A DNA stretch of 13,672 nt from Actinomycetes bacterium (GTDB lineage: Bacteria > Actinomycetota > Acidimicrobiia > Acidimicrobiales > RAAP-2), in assembly GCA_021781315.1 (NCBI GenBank), contig JAJXXB010000214.1, positions 1-13,672 of the forward strand. The letters are read 5' to 3'. Below the pieces are notes generated by a model. That model saw only the letters and a program-made list of their open reading frames with translations. It did not search any database and was not told the DNA's origin. Of this stretch, positions 7,114 to 13,649 are shown in pieces. The position numbers were made by a program, and so were the translations under genes. Position 1 is the first letter of the stretch; every line of letters starts with the position of its first letter.

Positions 7114-7673
7114 CAGACCTCGCCCACGAAGGAGTAGATGGCGTCCAGGTTGCGATAGCGCTCGTTGACGTCGAGCCCGTAGCCCACCACGAAGTCCGAA
7201 GGGATCGAGAATCCCACGTACTTGAGGTCCTGTTCGACGCGCTGCTCGCCCTGCTTCAACAGCAGCGCGCAGACCTCCAGGGAGCGGGGGCTGCGCGCGC
7301 CCAGGTACTGGCGCAGGTAGTTGAGCGTCAGCCCCGAGTCGACGACGTCCTCGACGATCAGCACGTCGCGATCGGCCAGGTCGACGTCGAGATCCTTGAC
7401 GATGCGCACGACGCCGCTCGTCTTGGTCGCCGCGCCGTAGGAGGACACCGCCATGAAGTCGACCTCGACGGGCAACTCGATGGCGCGCATCAGGTCGCTC
7501 ATGAAGTTGATGGCGCCCTTCAAGACGCACACCAGCAGCGGCGGGCTCGCCTCGTAGTCGCGGGTGATCTCACGGCCCAGCTCGCGCACGCGCGCGGCCA
7601 CCTCGTCGGCCGAGACGATGACCCGTCCCAGATCGTGGGCCGCCCAGGCGGCTACGGCGTCGTCACGTCCCAT
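7113..7673 (-). CDS. hpt: Hypoxanthine(-guanine) phosphoribosyltransferase
   Basis: 186 residues; purine salvage enzyme making IMP or GMP from hypoxanthine or guanine and PRPP. Type I phosphoribosyltransferase motifs: LKGAINF (51-57), [11 protein letters not shown] (flexible loop, 77-87), the PRPP loop [14 protein letters not shown] (104-117) with Glu108-Asp109, and [17 protein letters not shown] (160-176) that closes over the base. ATG start at 7673 follows a 22-nt gap from tilS. This gap lacks a Shine-Dalgarno but holds TACGCT eight bases before the ATG, a possible -10 for a short-leader or leaderless message. The tilS-hpt pair is conserved across bacteria. Confidence 0.96.
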   Translation of the reverse strand: MGRDDAVAAWAAHDLGRVIVSADEVAARVRELGREITRDYEASPPLLVCVLKGAINFMSDLMRAIELPVEVDFMAVSSYGAATKTSGVVRIVKDLDVDLADRDVLIVEDVVDSGLTLNYLRQYLGARSPRSLEVCALLLKQGEQRVEQDLKYVGFSIPSDFVVGYGLDVNERYRNLDAIYSFVGEV

Positions 7674-7681
7674 GAGTGGTC

Positions 7682-7687
7682 AGCGTA
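7682..7687 (-). promoter_or_regulatory. Possible -10 element for a short-leader hpt transcript
   Basis: TACGCT on the minus strand fits the actinobacterial TANNNT pattern and ends 8 nt before the hpt ATG, which has no Shine-Dalgarno. No -35 is evident. Weak on its own. Confidence 0.25.
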
Positions 7688-7695
7688 GTGGAGTG

Positions 7696-7707
7696 TCACT
7701 CGAGTGA
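7696..7707 (-). repeat. 12-bp perfect palindrome at the tilS stop codon
   Basis: TCACTCGAGTGA is its own reverse complement and covers the last three tilS codons and the TGA. A further GAGTG at 7691-7695 forms a second inverted pair with CACTC (7697-7701), giving three alternating half-sites just upstream of hpt. It may be a protein site or chance; without a loop or T-run it is not a convincing terminator. Confidence 0.35.
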
Positions 7708-8580
7708 TAAGTGCTGGTGGCGTCGTGCCAGGCGCCGCCCGCCGACGAGCTCGGTCGCCACCGCCTCACCGCGCACCACCGCGAGGGCGCGCTCGACCTC
7801 GGCGGACTCGGGCGGGTGCGTCCCGTCGGGGTCCTCGCGGGCGAGCTGCGCGCGCAGCCAGCGACGCAGGCGCGCCGTGGGCCAGGTCGCGAGCTCGCGG
7901 CAGTCGGCCTCGCCGAGACCCAGGTCCTCGTCGGCGGCGGTCGCCTCGGCGATCCAGCAGCGCTCGTCGTAGATCAGCTGGGCCGCGCGGGCCACCAGGA
8001 GGGCCACGTCGCGCTCGGCCACCTCGTCGAGCAGCGGCAGGACCTCGTGGCGCACGCGATTGCGCCGGTAGCGCCCGTCGAGGTTGGTCTCGTCGTGGCG
8101 TGCGACGTAGCCGCGCGCGGCGACGTAGTCGGCGAGGTCCCGTCGTCGCACCTCGAGGAGGGGTTTGGTCGGGTCGCCCACCATCGGCGAGAGCCCGTCG
8201 AGGCCGGCGCCGCGCAAGAGGTTGAGCAGCACCGTCTCGGCCAGGTCGTCGAGGGTGTGGCCCGTGAGGGCTCCCAGGGGCAGCGCGGACCGTCGCGCGG
8301 CGCGCGCGCGGGCCTCGAAGTTCGCCCCGGGGTCCACGTACACGTCGTGGACGACGACCTCGACGCCCCACTCTCGGGCGAGCTCGACGACGAACGCGGC
8401 GTCCTCGCCGCTCGCGGGGCGCGCGTGGTGATCCACGTGGTGCAGCGTGACGACGAGGCCGGCCGCCCGGGCGAGCAGCGCCAGGCCCAGCGAGTCGGGA
8501 CCGCCGGAGACCGCGAGGTCGACCGGCGTGGCGACGGGCGGGAAGCGACACGCGTCGAGGAGGTCGCGCTCGCTGCTCAC
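7696..8580 (-). CDS. tilS: tRNA(Ile)-lysidine synthase
   Basis: 294 residues; attaches lysine to C34 of the CAU-anticodon tRNA-Ile so that it reads AUA. N-type ATP pyrophosphatase domain with SGGPDS (25-30), LHHVDHHAR, HTLDDLAET (108-116) followed by LLRGAGLDGLSPM, and the DETN motif (163-166) with YRRNRVRHEVLPLL. The protein ends soon after the linker helical domain and lacks the larger C-terminal domain of E. coli TilS, as in short actinobacterial forms. Start is the GTG at 8580, nine bases after the znuB stop. There is no Shine-Dalgarno; TAGTCT ends six bases before the GTG, so a leaderless transcript from inside the znuB end is possible. Confidence 0.94.
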   Translation of the reverse strand: MSSERDLLDACRFPPVATPVDLAVSGGPDSLGLALLARAAGLVVTLHHVDHHARPASGEDAAFVVELAREWGVEVVVHDVYVDPGANFEARARAARRSALPLGALTGHTLDDLAETVLLNLLRGAGLDGLSPMVGDPTKPLLEVRRRDLADYVAARGYVARHDETNLDGRYRRNRVRHEVLPLLDEVAERDVALLVARAAQLIYDERCWIAEATAADEDLGLGEADCRELATWPTARLRRWLRAQLAREDPDGTHPPESAEVERALAVVRGEAVATELVGGRRLARRHQHLSLE

Positions 8581-8586
8581 CGGCCC

Positions 8587-8592
8587 AGACTA
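8587..8592 (-). promoter_or_regulatory. Possible -10 element for leaderless tilS mRNA
   Basis: TAGTCT on the minus strand (TANNNT pattern) includes the znuB stop codon and ends six bases before the tilS GTG, the spacing expected if transcription begins at the start codon. No Shine-Dalgarno precedes tilS. No -35 is seen, so support is limited. Confidence 0.3.
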
Positions 8593-9411
8593 GGCAGGGC
8601 TGACCCCGCGACGCCGGGCCGCCGCGACGCGCGCGGCGAGATAGCTCGTCGAGGCGATCGCCGTGATCCAGAAGCTGACCGGTCCGCCGAAGGCCACGCC
8701 GAGGAAGAGCCCGGCCCACGCGCTGAACAGCGCGACGACGACCGCGACGAAGAGCGCGTCGCGCGGGCGGGTGGTCACGACCTCGGCCGCCGCCGCCGGG
8801 GCCACCAGCAACGAGAACACGAGCAGCACGCCGACCACCTGGATGGCCACGACGGTCGTCACGGCGAGCAGCGACATGAAGACGATGGACATCGCGCGCG
8901 TCGACAGCCCCCGCGCCGCCGCCGACTGGGCGTCCACCGAGGCGAAGAGGAGGGGCCGGTAGGTGAGCGACACCGCGACCAGCACCGCGAAGGAGAGCAG
9001 TGCGACCACTCCCAGGTCGCGCGTCGACACCCCGAGGATCTGTCCGAAGAGGATCGAGTACGTCGCGTTGGCGTATCCGCTGTAGAGCGAGATGAAGAGC
9101 ACGCCCAGGCCGAGCGCCGCCGTGAGCGTCACGCCGACGACCGCGTCGCGGTCATCGAGGTTCGCCCCGCCCACCCCGATGAGAAGTCCGGCGCCGAGGC
9201 AGAAGACGAGCAGCCCGACGATCGGCGAGAGGCCCACCAGCACCGCGCCGGCCGCGCCGGCGAAGCCCACGTGGCCGATCGCGTGCGCGGCGAAGGCCTG
9301 GCGGCGCAGCACGACGAAGTAGCCCACTGCGCCGGCCGCGAGGGCAACCGCACTGACCGCCCAGAAGGCGTTCTGGACGAAGGTCGTCGAGAGGAGTTGG
9401 AAGAAGCTCAC
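8590..9411 (-). CDS. znuB: Zn/Mn ABC transporter permease (ABC-3 family)
   Basis: 273 residues, about eight hydrophobic helices, the membrane channel of a zinc or manganese importer. Seen: the family's opening LVVLRRQAFAAHAIGH-type loop (here YFVVLRRQAFAAHAIGHVGF after the first helix), the middle loop ATYSILFGQILGVS, SVDAQSAAARGLSTRA before the last helices, and QVVGVLLVFSLLVAPAAAAE, the conserved cytoplasmic coupling segment. The open frame extends upstream through znuC, but as Arg/Pro-rich shadow; the start is the GTG at 9411, overlapping the znuC stop as GTGA and preceded by GAGGAG at 9417-9422. Followed after nine bases by tilS. Confidence 0.92.
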   Translation of the reverse strand: MSFFQLLSTTFVQNAFWAVSAVALAAGAVGYFVVLRRQAFAAHAIGHVGFAGAAGAVLVGLSPIVGLLVFCLGAGLLIGVGGANLDDRDAVVGVTLTAALGLGVLFISLYSGYANATYSILFGQILGVSTRDLGVVALLSFAVLVAVSLTYRPLLFASVDAQSAAARGLSTRAMSIVFMSLLAVTTVVAIQVVGVLLVFSLLVAPAAAAEVVTTRPRDALFVAVVVALFSAWAGLFLGVAFGGPVSFWITAIASTSYLAARVAAARRRGVSPA

Positions 9412-10268
9412 GAGGTCTCCTCGCGGTAGATCTCCTCGAGGTGGGCGTGGGGCTCCTCGTGGACGTGATCGCCGTGGTCGTGGCCGTGGGGGTGGGGGTG
9501 GGCGAACTCCTCCTCGAGCCCCACGATCACGCGCCGCCCGTGCGCGGTGGTGAAGATCTCGATGGGATGCCCGTAGAGCTCGGAGAGGACCGCGGCGTTC
9601 ACCACCTCGTCGACCTTGCCGCAGCGCACCTGGCGTCGCGCGATCCACAGCACGCAGTCCACGATCGAGGCCAGCGGGTTGAGGTCGTGGGCGACGACGA
9701 TGACCGCGGCCCCGGTGGTGTCGCGAATCAGGTTGATGAGATCGACGATCTCGGCCTGGGCGGCGAGGTCGAGCCCGGCCAGGGGCTCGTCCAGCAGCAA
9801 CAGGTCGGGCTGGAAGACCGCCGCGTGGGCCAGCGCGACGCGCTGGCGCTGGCCCCCCGAGAGCGTGCCCAGGGGCTGGTCGGCGTAGCTGGTGACACCG
9901 GTCAGGGCGAGCGCGCGCTCGACGACCGCGCGCTTGTCGCGACTGCGCCCCCAGCCGAAGCGACGGCCGTCGAAACCGAGTCCCACGTAGTCGCGCGCGG
10001 TGATCGAGGTGAGAGAGTCAGCGTGGCGGCTCTGGGCCATGTAGCCCACGCGCGGGTTGCCCCGCGCCGGGGCGGCGCCGAGCACGCGCAGGACGCCCTC
10101 GCTCGGCGCGATGAGCCCGAGCACCACCTTGAGCAGCGTCGACTTGCCCGCGCCGTTGGGCCCGAGCACCGCGGTGATCGAGGCCGGCTCGATCTCGAAG
10201 GTCGCGTGCGACCAGATCACCTTGTCGCCGAGGCGCACGGCCACGTCGTTGAACTCGAGGGGCTTCAC
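9408..10268 (-). CDS. znuC: Zn/Mn ABC transporter ATPase with histidine-rich tail
   Basis: 286 residues; the cytosolic ATPase of the metal importer. Walker A GPNGAGKST (36-44), Q-loop Gln79, signature LSGGQRQR (136-143), Walker B LLLLDEP (156-162) and the switch His194 in VVAHDL. The fold is complete by about residue 250; beyond it lies a tail (257-276) with 9 His in 20 residues, alternating with Pro, Gly and Asp, then an acidic end. Such His runs bind Zn, Ni or Co, so it may buffer or sense incoming metal. The start is taken as the GTG at 10268, overlapping the znuA TGA as GTGA with AGGGG just upstream; the GTG at 10274 is also possible. Confidence 0.93.
   Translation of the reverse strand: MKPLEFNDVAVRLGDKVIWSHATFEIEPASITAVLGPNGAGKSTLLKVVLGLIAPSEGVLRVLGAAPARGNPRVGYMAQSRHADSLTSITARDYVGLGFDGRRFGWGRSRDKRAVVERALALTGVTSYADQPLGTLSGGQRQRVALAHAAVFQPDLLLLDEPLAGLDLAAQAEIVDLINLIRDTTGAAVIVVAHDLNPLASIVDCVLWIARRQVRCGKVDEVVNAAVLSELYGHPIEIFTTAHGRRVIVGLEEEFAHPHPHGHDHGDHVHEEPHAHLEEIYREETS
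9417..9422 (-). promoter_or_regulatory. Ribosome binding site of znuB
   Basis: GAGGAG on the minus strand, five bases before the GTG at 9411. It decides the znuB start against the far upstream starts of the same open frame. Confidence 0.6.
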
Positions 10269-11152
10269 GCGCACCCCTGGGCCACGAGGTCGGTGCGCAT
10301 CGCGCCAAGGGTTCGGCCGATCCACGTCACGTAGTTGGTGCCGGTCATCGTCTCGGTGACCGTCACGATCGGCACATGGTTGGCGCGGGCGACGGCGACC
10401 ATCTCGTTGGTCAGCGGCGTCGCCGTCTGGACGTTGTCGACGAGGAAGGCCGGGTGGGAGCGCAACTGGTCGAGCGCCGTCGCGAGGTCGGTGATCGAGG
10501 GATCGACGCCGTTGCCCACCGCCAGGCGCAGCGACTCGGGCGTGACGACGCGCAGGCCGAGCGCCGCCAACAGGTAGCCGGTCACGTCCTCGGTGGCGGC
10601 CACGCGCACCCCGGCGCAGGTCGCGTGAATCGCGGCGACCTGGGACTCCAGGCCGCGCAGCGCGGCGAGCACCGTCGTCGCCGACGTGCTGGTCACACCG
10701 ATGCTCGCCGACTGGGTGGCGAGGGCCTCGACGAAGCGTCGCGCGGCGCTGACGTCATAGAAGAGGTGCGGGTTGGTGCCGGTGGCCACGTGGACGAGGT
10801 TCGCCACGTTGATCACCCGGGGGCGGGTCGCGCGCGCGTCGACGAGTTGGCTGAGCCACGTGTCATAGCCCGCGCCGTTCTCGATCACGATCGCGGCCTC
10901 GGCGACGTAGGCCGCGTCGGCGGTCGTCGCCTCGTGCGAGTGGGGATCGGCGTTGGGATCGGTGAGGAGGGTGACGACCTTGGCCCGATCCCCCAGGGCC
11001 GCGCGCGCGAGCGCGCCCCACTGGGAGACCCCCGCGACGACGACGGGCTCGCCGGCGCGCGGCGCGCGCGTGCCGAGCACGATCATGCTGGTCACGACGG
11101 CGACCACGACCACGCCGACCGCGATCGGCAGGCGAGCATTTCTCAGAATCAT
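10265..11152 (-). CDS. znuA: Zn/Mn ABC transporter substrate-binding protein (cluster A-I)
   Basis: 295 residues; captures metal outside the membrane and hands it to ZnuB. Residues 9-26 are a hydrophobic signal or anchor, with no lipobox Cys after it (VLGTRAPRAG), so this looks membrane-anchored or secreted rather than a lipoprotein. Likely metal ligands: His71 in DPH, His129 in NPHLFYD, and Glu188 in ATEDVTGYL, where ZnuA normally has His and Mn-type PsaA/MntC have Glu. The C-terminal block VDNVQTATPLTNE and VTVTETMTG is the pattern of actinobacterial members. Metal choice is thus not settled by the site; the adjacent Zur favours zinc. The ATG at 11152 lies inside the proposed operator, with no Shine-Dalgarno and a good -10 seven bases away, suggesting a leaderless message. 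The open frame continues upstream but only as antisense of zur. Confidence 0.88.
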   Translation of the reverse strand: MILRNARLPIAVGVVVVAVVTSMIVLGTRAPRAGEPVVVAGVSQWGALARAALGDRAKVVTLLTDPNADPHSHEATTADAAYVAEAAIVIENGAGYDTWLSQLVDARATRPRVINVANLVHVATGTNPHLFYDVSAARRFVEALATQSASIGVTSTSATTVLAALRGLESQVAAIHATCAGVRVAATEDVTGYLLAALGLRVVTPESLRLAVGNGVDPSITDLATALDQLRSHPAFLVDNVQTATPLTNEMVAVARANHVPIVTVTETMTGTNYVTWIGRTLGAMRTDLVAQGCA

Positions 11153-11172
11153 TCCAACTAGTATATTTGGAA
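11152..11172. promoter_or_regulatory. Probable Zur operator: inverted repeat TTCCAA-N9-TTGGAA
   Basis: A 21-bp imperfect palindrome: six perfect pairs at each end and TA/TA pairs inside (8 of 10 positions pair). It covers the znuA -10 element and start codon, and lies upstream of zur. Position between a Zur gene and a metal importer supports it as the repressor site. It does not closely match the mycobacterial or streptomycete Zur box I know, so the assignment is by position and symmetry. Confidence 0.55.
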
Positions 11173-11188
11173 CGATTCCAGAAAACAA
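11160..11188 (-). promoter_or_regulatory. Promoter of znuA (leaderless)
   Basis: On the minus strand, TTGTTT (11183-11188), 17 bp, then TATACT (11160-11165), one base from the TATAAT consensus. Transcription would begin about seven bases on, at or beside the znuA ATG (11152), giving a leaderless mRNA. The proposed operator overlaps the -10, so a bound repressor would block it. This is one of few A/T-rich stretches in the window. Confidence 0.6.
11168..11180. promoter_or_regulatory. Second palindrome TGGAA-CGA-TTCCA in the zur/znuA spacer
   Basis: A 5-3-5 perfect inverted repeat sharing its left arm with the right arm of the 11152-11172 palindrome. Together they give alternating half-sites (TTCCA, TGGAA, TTCCA), allowing two repressor dimers side by side or two alternative registers. 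It lies in the -35/-10 spacer of the znuA promoter. Confidence 0.45.
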
Positions 11189-11193
11189 ATCGT

Positions 11194-11200
11194 CCAGGAG
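11194..11200 (+). promoter_or_regulatory. Possible ribosome binding site of zur
   Basis: CCAGGAG, ending 12 bases before the GTG at 11213. The spacing is long, but no other start in this frame lies closer. Confidence 0.35.
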
Positions 11201-11212
11201 TACACTCGCCAC

Positions 11213-11605
11213 GTGGTCACCACGCGCAACACCACCCAGCGCCGAGAGGTCATCGCGATGCTCGGGCGCGTCCAGGGATTCCTCAGCGCCCAGGAGCTGC
11301 ACGCATTGATCGTGCGCGACGGCGGGCGAATCTCGCTGGCGACCGTCTACACCCAGCTCAAGCGCCTCGCCGACGCCCACGAGGTCGACGTGATCATGAC
11401 CGACCGGGGCGAGAGCCTGTTTCGCCGCTGCGTCGTCGACGCGCACCACCACCACCTGGCCTGTCGCCAGTGCGGGGCGATCGTCGAGGTCGACACGCCC
11501 GAGCTCGAACAGTGGTCCAACGAGATCGCGGCGCGCTTCAAGTACTCCGACGTGCGCCACGTGCTCGAACTCAGTGGAGTGTGCCCCGCGTGCCGCTCGA
11601 CGTGA
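11213..11605 (+). CDS. zur: Zinc uptake regulator, Fur family
   Basis: 130 residues; a zinc-dependent dimeric repressor. The N-terminal half is the winged helix (LSAQELHALIV at 24-34, SLATVYTQLKRL at 41-52 as recognition helix). The C-terminal half has the metal sites: Cys73 in FRRC, the run of four His at 78-81, CRQC (84-87) and CPAC (124-127), the two CxxC pairs that hold structural zinc. FRRC...HHHH...CRxCG followed by VEV is typical of actinobacterial Zur (FurB) rather than of Fur or PerR. GTG start at 11213; no alternative fits the N-terminus. It is divergent from znuA across 60 bp holding the proposed operator, and its stop overlaps the start of pgeF, so it leads a second operon of cell-wall genes and may also control itself. 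Confidence 0.92.
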   Translation: MVTTRNTTQRREVIAMLGRVQGFLSAQELHALIVRDGGRISLATVYTQLKRLADAHEVDVIMTDRGESLFRRCVVDAHHHHLACRQCGAIVEVDTPELEQWSNEIAARFKYSDVRHVLELSGVCPACRST

Positions 11606-12348
11606 CTCTCTTCGAGCGCCGCGGCGCGCTGCGCGTGCTCGCGCTCGAGTCCCTGCGCGAGTACGGCGTCGACGCGGTGATCACGACCCGAGAGGGCGGC
11701 GTGAGCGAGGCCCCCTTCGACTCGCTGAACCTCGGGGCCCACGTGGGCGACGACCCCCGACGCGTCGCGACGAACCGCGCGCGCGTCGCCGCGGCGATGC
11801 GCGTCGCCCCCGAGCGCCTGGTCACGACGACCCAGGTCCACGGCGCCGACGTGCTCGAGGTCGAAGGACCCACCGAGGGCGAGGCCGACGCCCTGGTCAC
11901 CTCCTCGCGCGACACCGCGATCGCCGTGCTCGTCGCCGACTGCCTGCCCCTCGTGCTCGTCGACGCGTCGCGTCGGCGCGTCGGCGTCGTGCACGCCGGA
12001 TGGCGCGGGCTCGCGGCGGGGGTGATCGCCAACGCGCTCGCGCGCTTCGACGACGTGCGTAGCGTGCACGCGATCATCGGGCCGGGCGTGTCACCGCACG
12101 TCTACCAGGTCGGCCCCGAGGTCGCCGAGAACTTCCGCGACGTGCCCGGCGCGGTCCTGGCCGACGCCGGCGACCGTTCGCGCCTCGACCTGCGCGCGAC
12201 CGCGCTCCACCAGCTCAGCGTTGCGGGCGTGGCCCCGTCGCACGTCGAGACCGTGCGCGAGGTGACCGACGGCGGCGGCCTCTTCTTCAGCGACCGCGCG
12301 TGTCGGCCGACCGGACGATTCGCCCTGGTGGCGCGCGTCCTAGCATGA
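11602..12348 (+). CDS. pgeF: Peptidoglycan editing factor PgeF (YfiH / laccase-domain family)
   Basis: 248 residues of the 'polyphenol oxidase' (DUF152) family. The E. coli member YfiH/PgeF hydrolyses UDP-MurNAc-L-Ser, removing wrongly loaded serine at stem position 1; other members have been reported to act on adenosine. The zinc-site residues are seen: His80 (TTTQVHGADV), Cys114 (VADCLPLVL) and His131 (VVHAGWRGL). ITTREGGVSEAPFDSLNLG (27-45) and IIGPGVSPHVYQVG are typical. The C-terminal end is GLFFSDRACRPTGRFAL, with a Gly-rich turn in place of the usual CT pair. Starts at the GTG at 11602, which overlaps the zur TGA as GTGA; the GTGs at 11590 and 11581 are possible. It is followed by murL with an ATGA overlap, a setting that favours the cell-wall role. 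Confidence 0.88.
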   Translation: MTLFERRGALRVLALESLREYGVDAVITTREGGVSEAPFDSLNLGAHVGDDPRRVATNRARVAAAMRVAPERLVTTTQVHGADVLEVEGPTEGEADALVTSSRDTAIAVLVADCLPLVLVDASRRRVGVVHAGWRGLAAGVIANALARFDDVRSVHAIIGPGVSPHVYQVGPEVAENFRDVPGAVLADAGDRSRLDLRATALHQLSVAGVAPSHVETVREVTDGGGLFFSDRACRPTGRFALVARVLA

Positions 12349-13649
12349 GAGCCGCCATGTCCCTCGGACCACGTCGCCGCGCCGACCTCTTCACGTACCG
12401 GGGCCTCGAGGTGAGCGGCGCGACGCTGACGGGCCACTACCGCCTCGACGACCTCGACTTCACCGAGACGGTCATCTTCGAGGGCTGCGGCGACCTCGAC
12501 GACGCGGCGATCGCCCTCGCCCAGCTCTGGTACCTGATCGCGGGGCTCTCCTACTTCAAGGCCGGCGCCGCGCGCCACGTCGACCTCGGCGAGACCCCGG
12601 TCGGCCCGGCCGGTCGCGCCCTGTTCGCGGCCAGCCTGCGCGACGGACTCGGCGAGTTCTCGGTCGTGAACCACTTGCCCCTCGAGGACGTCGACGTGGC
12701 GGGCGGCGCGGGTGCGCACCATCACGTCGCCGACCTCGACGCGCGGCGCCTCCTCATCCCCTTCGGCGGCGGGATCGACTCGGTGGTGAGCGTCGAGGAG
12801 CTCGACCCCGCCCTCGAGCGGACCCTCTTCATCGTCTCGCCCTCGGGCGCGCGATTCGACGCCCTCGAGCAGACCGCCGCGGCGACGGGACTCGACGTCG
12901 TGCGCGTGCGTCGCTCGCTCGACGCGCGCCTGCTCGCGGGCGGCGACGAGTTCTTTCACGGACACGTGCCCGTCACCGCCATGGTCACGCTGCTCGCCGC
13001 GGTCGCGGCGCTCGCCACCGGGCGCGGGGGCGTCGTGATGAGCAACGAGCACTCGGCCTCGGTGCCCAACCTCACGTGGCGGGGACGTCCCATCAACCAC
13101 CAGTGGAGCAAGTCACTCGTGGCCGAGATCCTCCTCGCTGACGCCATCGACGAGGTGGTCTCCCCGCTCGTGGTCGCCAGCCTCTTGCGCGCGCGCAGCG
13201 AGCTGTGGGTCGCCGAGCGCTTCAGCCACCTCGAGCGCTACCACCACGTCTTTCGCAGCTGCAACCGGGCCTTCGCCCAGGATCCGTCGCGGCGCGCCGC
13301 CACCTGGTGCAACGAGTGCGACAAGTGCCTCTTCATCGACCTGGTGCTCGCCCCGTTCCTCGAGCGCGACGCGCTCGCGGCGATCTTTCACGGCGAGCCC
13401 CTCGCCGACCCCGCGCGCCGCGCCCAGCTCGAGGCCCTCGTGGGACTGGGCGAAACGCCCAAGCCCTTCGAGTGCGTGGGCGATCCCGACGAGAGCGGCG
13501 TGGCCCTGCGCGCGGTCGCGTCCTCGCCCGCGTGGCGCGACGTCGCCCACCTCGCCGACGTGGCCGCGCGCGTTCGCGCGAACGCCACGCTCGACGACCT
13601 CCTCGCCCCCCAAGGACCCGACCGTGTCCCGGCCCACTGGCTTCGCTGA
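12345..13649 (+). CDS. murL: UDP-MurNAc-L-Ala-L-Glu epimerase
   Basis: 434 residues resembling MurL, which, characterised in Xanthomonas oryzae, uses ATP and Mg to convert UDP-MurNAc-L-Ala-L-Glu to the D-Glu form, replacing glutamate racemase. Seen: N-terminal FTYRGLEVSGATLTGHYRL (16-34 region), the nucleotide loop PFGGGIDS (139-146), HVPVTAMVTLLAA, MSNEHSAS (232-239), HQWSKS (252-257), and the C-terminal Cys cluster SCNRAF (305-310) with WCNECDKC (321-328; Cys 306, 322, 325, 328) followed by LAPFLERD. The GGGxDS loop recalls PP-loop ATP pyrophosphatases. The start is the ATG at 12345, giving ATGA with the pgeF stop; the ATG at 12357 is an alternative, and the GTG at 12300 would sit deep in pgeF. 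The next gene looks like murD2, the usual partner. Identified from memory of the family. Confidence 0.85.
   Translation: MRAAMSLGPRRRADLFTYRGLEVSGATLTGHYRLDDLDFTETVIFEGCGDLDDAAIALAQLWYLIAGLSYFKAGAARHVDLGETPVGPAGRALFAASLRDGLGEFSVVNHLPLEDVDVAGGAGAHHHVADLDARRLLIPFGGGIDSVVSVEELDPALERTLFIVSPSGARFDALEQTAAATGLDVVRVRRSLDARLLAGGDEFFHGHVPVTAMVTLLAAVAALATGRGGVVMSNEHSASVPNLTWRGRPINHQWSKSLVAEILLADAIDEVVSPLVVASLLRARSELWVAERFSHLERYHHVFRSCNRAFAQDPSRRAATWCNECDKCLFIDLVLAPFLERDALAAIFHGEPLADPARRAQLEALVGLGETPKPFECVGDPDESGVALRAVASSPAWRDVAHLADVAARVRANATLDDLLAPQGPDRVPAHWLR

Noticed and set aside
11167..11601. Extension of pgeF upstream through zur
   Set aside because: This part is the shifted frame of zur, Arg-rich, and leaves no room for the zur/pgeF coupling; the GTG at 11602 fits the family.
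11213..11605. Fur or PerR instead of Zur
   Set aside because: The FRRC, HHHH, CRxCG and CPAC arrangement is that of Zur, and the divergent gene is a Zn/Mn importer. A Mn-responsive member cannot be wholly excluded.
12345..13649. A PP-loop tRNA-modifying or asparagine-synthetase-like enzyme, from GGGIDS
   Set aside because: The loop alone suggests it, but the N-terminal block, the C-terminal CNRAF/WCxxCxKC cluster and the Mur-like neighbour fit MurL better.
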